Below, piece after piece: positions 51,278 through 54,418 of a stretch of DNA of 54,418 nt (its first letter is position 1; each line of letters starts with the position of its first letter). The notes under the pieces were generated by a model that searched no databases, had not been told where the DNA came from, and saw only the letters and a program-made list of their open reading frames with translations. The translations under genes were made by a program, and so were the position numbers. Origin of the DNA: an uncultured Acidobacteriia bacterium (GTDB lineage Bacteria > Acidobacteriota > Terriglobia > Bryobacterales > Bryobacteraceae); the NCBI GenBank assembly GCA_903909435.1, contig CAIVVT010000295.1:1-54418 (forward strand), in the 5' to 3' direction.

Positions 51278-53383
51278 TCAGCCGGCCGATCCCAGCGTCT
51301 TCACCAGGAAGGCGTAGTCAAATGCGCTCTCGCGGTAACGCTCGTAGCGGCCAGACGCGCCGAAATGACCGGCGCCCAGGTTGGTCTTCAGCAGCACTGT
51401 TGCGTCCGGGTTCAGCGCCCGCAGCTTGGCCACCCACTTGGCGGGCTCCCAATAGCTGACGCGCGGGTCGTTCAGACCGGCCGTCACCAGCACCTGCGGG
51501 TACTGGGCCGGGCGCACGTTGTCGTAGGGTGAGTACGACCTGATGCGCTGGTAATGCTCCAACAGATCCGGGTTGCCCCACTCCTCGTACTCGCCAACCG
51601 TGAGCGGCAGCGTGGCGTCGGACATCGTGCTGAGCACATCCACGAACGGCACCTTCGCCACGGCCGCTCCGAACAGATCGGGGCGCAGGTTCAGCACCGC
51701 GCCGATCAGCAATCCGCCCGCGCTGCCGCCCATGATGCCCAGCCGCTTCGAGTTGGTGAAGCCCGCCTCGATCAGCACTTCCGCGGCTGCTATGAAATCT
51801 TGAAAGGTATTCTTTTTGTTCAACATGCGGCCGGCTTCGTGCCAGCTCTTGCCCAGATCGCCGCCGCCCCGGATGTGCGCGATGGCATAGACGAATCCGC
51901 GGTCCACCAGCGACAGCCGGACCTGCGAGAAGCTGGCGTCGATGCTGATTCCGTAGGAGCCGTAACCATAGAGCAACGCCGGATTCGAGCTATCCCGGCG
52001 CAACCCCTTGCGGTACAGCAGGGAGATGGGGATCGTCGTCCCGTCCGCCGACTGGGCCTCAATCCTTTCTGTCGCGTAGTTCTCCCGGTCGAAGCCGCCG
52101 AGGACGGCATCCCGCTTCACCACGCTCAGCCTGCGGCCGGCCATGTCGTAGTCGTAGGCCGTCTCCGGCGTGGTCAAAGAGGAGTAGGTCAAACGGAGCA
52201 TGGGTGTGGCGTAGTCGCCCCCGGGCTCCGCCTCCACGGTGTAGACGGGATCGGGCAGTTGCACCAGGTGTTCCTCGCCGGTGCCGAATTCCCGGATGCG
52301 GACCTGCGGCAGGGCATTGAAGCGCTCGCTGATGACGAGAAAGCCCGAAAACGCGTCGACAGCTTCAATGGTGGCGTCGATCCGGGCCGCGATCTCCTCC
52401 CGCCAATTCGCTTTGGCGGAGTTCCCGACGGACGCCGAAACCAAACGGAAATTGGGCGCAGCGTCGCTGGTACGGATGTACCAGCGCCCGGCGTGATGGG
52501 CGACGTCCATTTCGACGCCCTGGACGCGTTCGACGATAGGCAGGAACGCGCCGGTGGGCTCGCCAGCCGGCAGAAAGCGCGTCTCCGAGGTCGTATGGCT
52601 GTGGATTTCAAGCAACAGATACGCACGGTCGCGGGTGCGGTCGATGTCCACTTCGAAGCGCTCGTCGGGTTCGTGATAGACCTCGACATCGCTCGGCGTG
52701 TCCGTGCCCAGTGTGTGACGAAACACCTTGTATGGGCGGCGGGCCTCGTCCAGAACGTTGTAGAACACGGTTCGGTTGTCGGCGGCCCACTCCAGCGAGT
52801 AGTAGGTGTTGGCGATGTGATCCGGCAGTAGTTCCCCGCTGCGGAGGTCTTTGAAGAAGACCGTGAAGTCCTCATCTCCCTCCGTGTCGATAGAGTATGC
52901 CAGAAGCGTGTGGTCGGGGCTGGGAGCGAAGACGCCGAGTTGGAAGTAGGCGAAGCCAGCGGCCGCCTGGTTCGCGTCCAGCAGGATCACTTCACCGTCG
53001 CCGTCCGCGGCCGCGACGGCTGGACCGGCCGGCTGGTCACCGGCGTCCAGCCGGTCGAAACCCGCTGGTTTGCGGCAATAGATGCGGTACTGCGCTCCGG
53101 CGGCGGTCCGGCTGTAGTACAACCAGTCACCGCTGCGCAGCGGGGCGGACGAATCGGTTTCCTGGATGCGGCCGACCATTTCGCGGTAGATCTGCTCCTG
53201 CAGCGGTGCGGTGTCCGCCATCCACTCCGCGGTCCAGGCATTCTCGGCTTCCAGGTGCGCGCGCACCTCCGGGTTCTCCTTGTCGCGAAGCCAGAAGTAA
53301 TCGTCTACGCGCGCTTCGCCGTGCTGGGTGATGACGTGCGGGTGAACCGCCGCGACGGGGGGATGGGTCTGCTTGCCGGCCAT
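51278..53383 (-). CDS. Prolyl oligopeptidase family S9A, oligopeptidase B-like
   Basis: A 701-residue serine peptidase cleaving short peptides. The N-terminal part (about 1-75 and 400-701) forms the alpha/beta hydrolase and residues about 75-400 the seven-bladed propeller gating the site. The catalytic triad is Ser554 (MGGSAGGLLIG), Asp639 (GLNDPRVSYWE) and His673 (GAGHFGASG). The start HPPVAAVHPHVITQHGEARV, DDYFWLRDKENPEV is typical of oligopeptidase B/PtrB. No signal peptide, so it is cytosolic and could degrade peptides brought in by the importer elsewhere in the window. Convergent with the receptor gene. Confidence 0.95.
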   Translation of the reverse strand: MAGKQTHPPVAAVHPHVITQHGEARVDDYFWLRDKENPEVRAHLEAENAWTAEWMADTAPLQEQIYREMVGRIQETDSSAPLRSGDWLYYSRTAAGAQYRIYCRKPAGFDRLDAGDQPAGPAVAAADGDGEVILLDANQAAAGFAYFQLGVFAPSPDHTLLAYSIDTEGDEDFTVFFKDLRSGELLPDHIANTYYSLEWAADNRTVFYNVLDEARRPYKVFRHTLGTDTPSDVEVYHEPDERFEVDIDRTRDRAYLLLEIHSHTTSETRFLPAGEPTGAFLPIVERVQGVEMDVAHHAGRWYIRTSDAAPNFRLVSASVGNSAKANWREEIAARIDATIEAVDAFSGFLVISERFNALPQVRIREFGTGEEHLVQLPDPVYTVEAEPGGDYATPMLRLTYSSLTTPETAYDYDMAGRRLSVVKRDAVLGGFDRENYATERIEAQSADGTTIPISLLYRKGLRRDSSNPALLYGYGSYGISIDASFSQVRLSLVDRGFVYAIAHIRGGGDLGKSWHEAGRMLNKKNTFQDFIAAAEVLIEAGFTNSKRLGIMGGSAGGLLIGAVLNLRPDLFGAAVAKVPFVDVLSTMSDATLPLTVGEYEEWGNPDLLEHYQRIRSYSPYDNVRPAQYPQVLVTAGLNDPRVSYWEPAKWVAKLRALNPDATVLLKTNLGAGHFGASGRYERYRESAFDYAFLVKTLGSAG

Positions 53384-53602
53384 TGTTCCTATTGTCTACG
53401 GTCTGGTAAACGGCGCGGCTGGCAGCAAGCCCTGGGGAGTGCCACCAATCTACGCGCCAAACGCGCAGCAGCTTCGGAATCAATACTAGGCCGACTCTGG
53501 TAACCCGCTGAATCCTTAGGCGAGTTGCTAGGTGCGGCCGGGCGTCTCCCAAATGGTCTATTTTCGAATTCGCACAGAGGGCTTGCTTCGGCTCTGATCT
53601 GC

Positions 53603-53974
53603 ATGTATCATTACGTGCAGATGAAGGTCGAGCCCAAAGGCCCCGAGGCTTCTCGCCTCCGCCAACGCAAGCATCTCGTCGCGCGCCAGTTTCAATTGCC
53701 CGACGATTTGCTTCCTGGCTGCCTCACCGAAACCCACCGGCGCTGCGGCCGCCCCAATTGCCATTGCGCCTCCGCCGAGGACCCGGGCCATCCGATCTGG
53801 TTTCTCACCTTTATGTCCGGCGGCAAGCGCCGCGTCGAACGCATTCCCCCAGAGTGGGTCGATGAGGTTCGCCGCCAGGTGGACGCTGGCCGCGCTTTGC
53901 AGGACGCCATCAAAGACATGCTCAGCGCCAACGCCGAACTGCTGGTGCTTTGGCGCAAGCAGAAGGGCCTGTGA
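53603..53974 (+). CDS. DUF6788-like small protein with Cys-rich motif, transposon-associated
   Basis: About 123 residues, starting MYHYVQMKVEPKG (a start at 53621 is also possible). The motif HRRCGRPNCHCASAEDPGHP with three spaced Cys, followed by WFLTFMSGGKRRVERIPPEW and a helical C-terminus, matches the DUF6788 type often found directly before a transposase gene. It probably binds DNA or helps the transposase. Its stop overlaps the next start by 4 bp (GTGA). Confidence 0.65.
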   Translation: MYHYVQMKVEPKGPEASRLRQRKHLVARQFQLPDDLLPGCLTETHRRCGRPNCHCASAEDPGHPIWFLTFMSGGKRRVERIPPEWVDEVRRQVDAGRALQDAIKDMLSANAELLVLWRKQKGL

Positions 53975-54418
53975 AGGGACCATCCCTCCAGTCGATCTTC
54001 CATTACGCCTGCTTTAATCTTGCCTTGAAACCTTTCCTGAACCGGCCGGGCGACGGCCGCATGCAGCCCGAGATCCCCGCCTCCAACCTCGCTTGGGCGC
54101 TGGTGCTGGGCGCCCTGTTGCGCTTGAACAGCGCCAACCGGCTGGAGTGGCTGGTGCGCTCCGCCGACCGAACCGCACTCGGACTGGAGCGCAGCTTCGG
54201 CGACGACGCCCTGGCCTACTTCACCGAACGCCTCGATCCGGATGTGATCCGCCGCTGCCTGGTCGCGACATTGAAACTAGCCAAGTGCAACAAGGTGTTC
54301 GATGAAACAGCCTTCCTCGGCCTGGCGCTCGACGGCACCGGAGCGGGCCGCACGACCCAGGCAGCTTGTCGACTGTGTCACCCGGTCAAGGACGCGCAAG
54401 GCCGCGTTACCAGCCGGA
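53971..54418 (+). mobile_element. Transposase-like gene, N-terminal part only (runs off the window)
   Basis: A GTG at 53971 overlaps the previous stop and opens a frame that continues to the edge (149 codons). The sequence QSIFHYACFNLALKPFLNRP leads to a helical region and then TAFLGLALDGTGAGRTTQAA followed by CRLCHPVKD. The LALDGTG stretch followed by Cys/His pairs resembles the first catalytic Asp region of DDE transposases of the DGTxYF type. The left inverted repeat should lie between 53384 and 53602, but I could not define it without the other end. Confidence 0.6.

Noticed and set aside
51554..52831. 425-codon plus-strand frame
   Set aside because: Antisense to the prolyl oligopeptidase gene, which has a complete catalytic triad.

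Overview
The window is GC-rich bacterial chromosome, most likely from a soil Acidobacteriota of the Solibacter/Bryobacter/Paludibaculum type. This is inferred from three Acidobacteria-style features: very large Oar-like TonB-dependent receptors with an N-terminal carboxypeptidase-regulatory domain, a VWFA-domain secreted protein, and many secreted hydrolases with unassigned neighbours. No rRNA gene or strain marker is present, so the placement is by gene style only.

Layout. 1-4.5 kb (minus strand): a flagellar block (flgM, an flgN-like gene, flgK, flgL) behind a recognisable sigma-28 promoter, plus a small RodZ-like HTH protein and a cut-off gene at the left edge. 4.6-5.9 kb: two unassigned exported proteins and tRNA-Phe(GAA). 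6.0-17.1 kb (minus strand): a long run read as one transcription unit. It encodes a complete oligopeptide-type ABC importer (two ATPases, two permeases, lipoprotein binding protein), then an ECF sigma factor, a TPR-CHAT protease, a zinc-motif anti-sigma-like protein and a secreted subtilase. The first six genes are joined by 4-bp stop/start overlaps or a 9-bp gap. The run is bounded by a terminator-like hairpin at each end. 17.2-21.4 kb: secreted GH36 alpha-galactosidase, an MFS transporter, and an AhpD-like protein whose second catalytic Cys codon is an in-frame UGA followed by a convincing bacterial SECIS hairpin. 21.5-28.4 kb: two divergent giant TonB-dependent receptors. 28.5-37.8 kb: aspS, a LacI regulator, a flippase-like membrane protein, two secreted deacetylase-type proteins, a beta-propeller protein and a DUF3500 protein. 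37.9-46.8 kb: cell-envelope and housekeeping genes (M23 peptidase, SurA-like chaperone, YhaM-like nuclease, BlaI/MecI regulator, HAD hydrolase, SRP RNA-dnaX-ybaB-recR, FMN alpha-hydroxy-acid oxidase). 46.8-53.4 kb: a small secreted protein, an MFS exporter, a VWFA protein coupled to a BtuB-like receptor, and an S9 prolyl oligopeptidase. The right edge enters a transposable element.

Two items stand out. The first is the importer / ECF sigma / TPR-CHAT / Zn-finger / subtilase operon. It places a caspase-like protease beside a sigma factor and a candidate anti-sigma protein, resembling the TPR-CHAT/Csx30/sigma module of craspase systems but with no CRISPR component, and ties it to peptide uptake and extracellular proteolysis. 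The second is the candidate selenocysteine AhpD-like protein (CPFU motif), with a two-stem SECIS whose apical loop is GGUC as in E. coli fdhF. Three copies of a palindromic intergenic repeat and one longer inverted repeat flanked by 9-bp direct repeats suggest small non-autonomous repeats in this genome.
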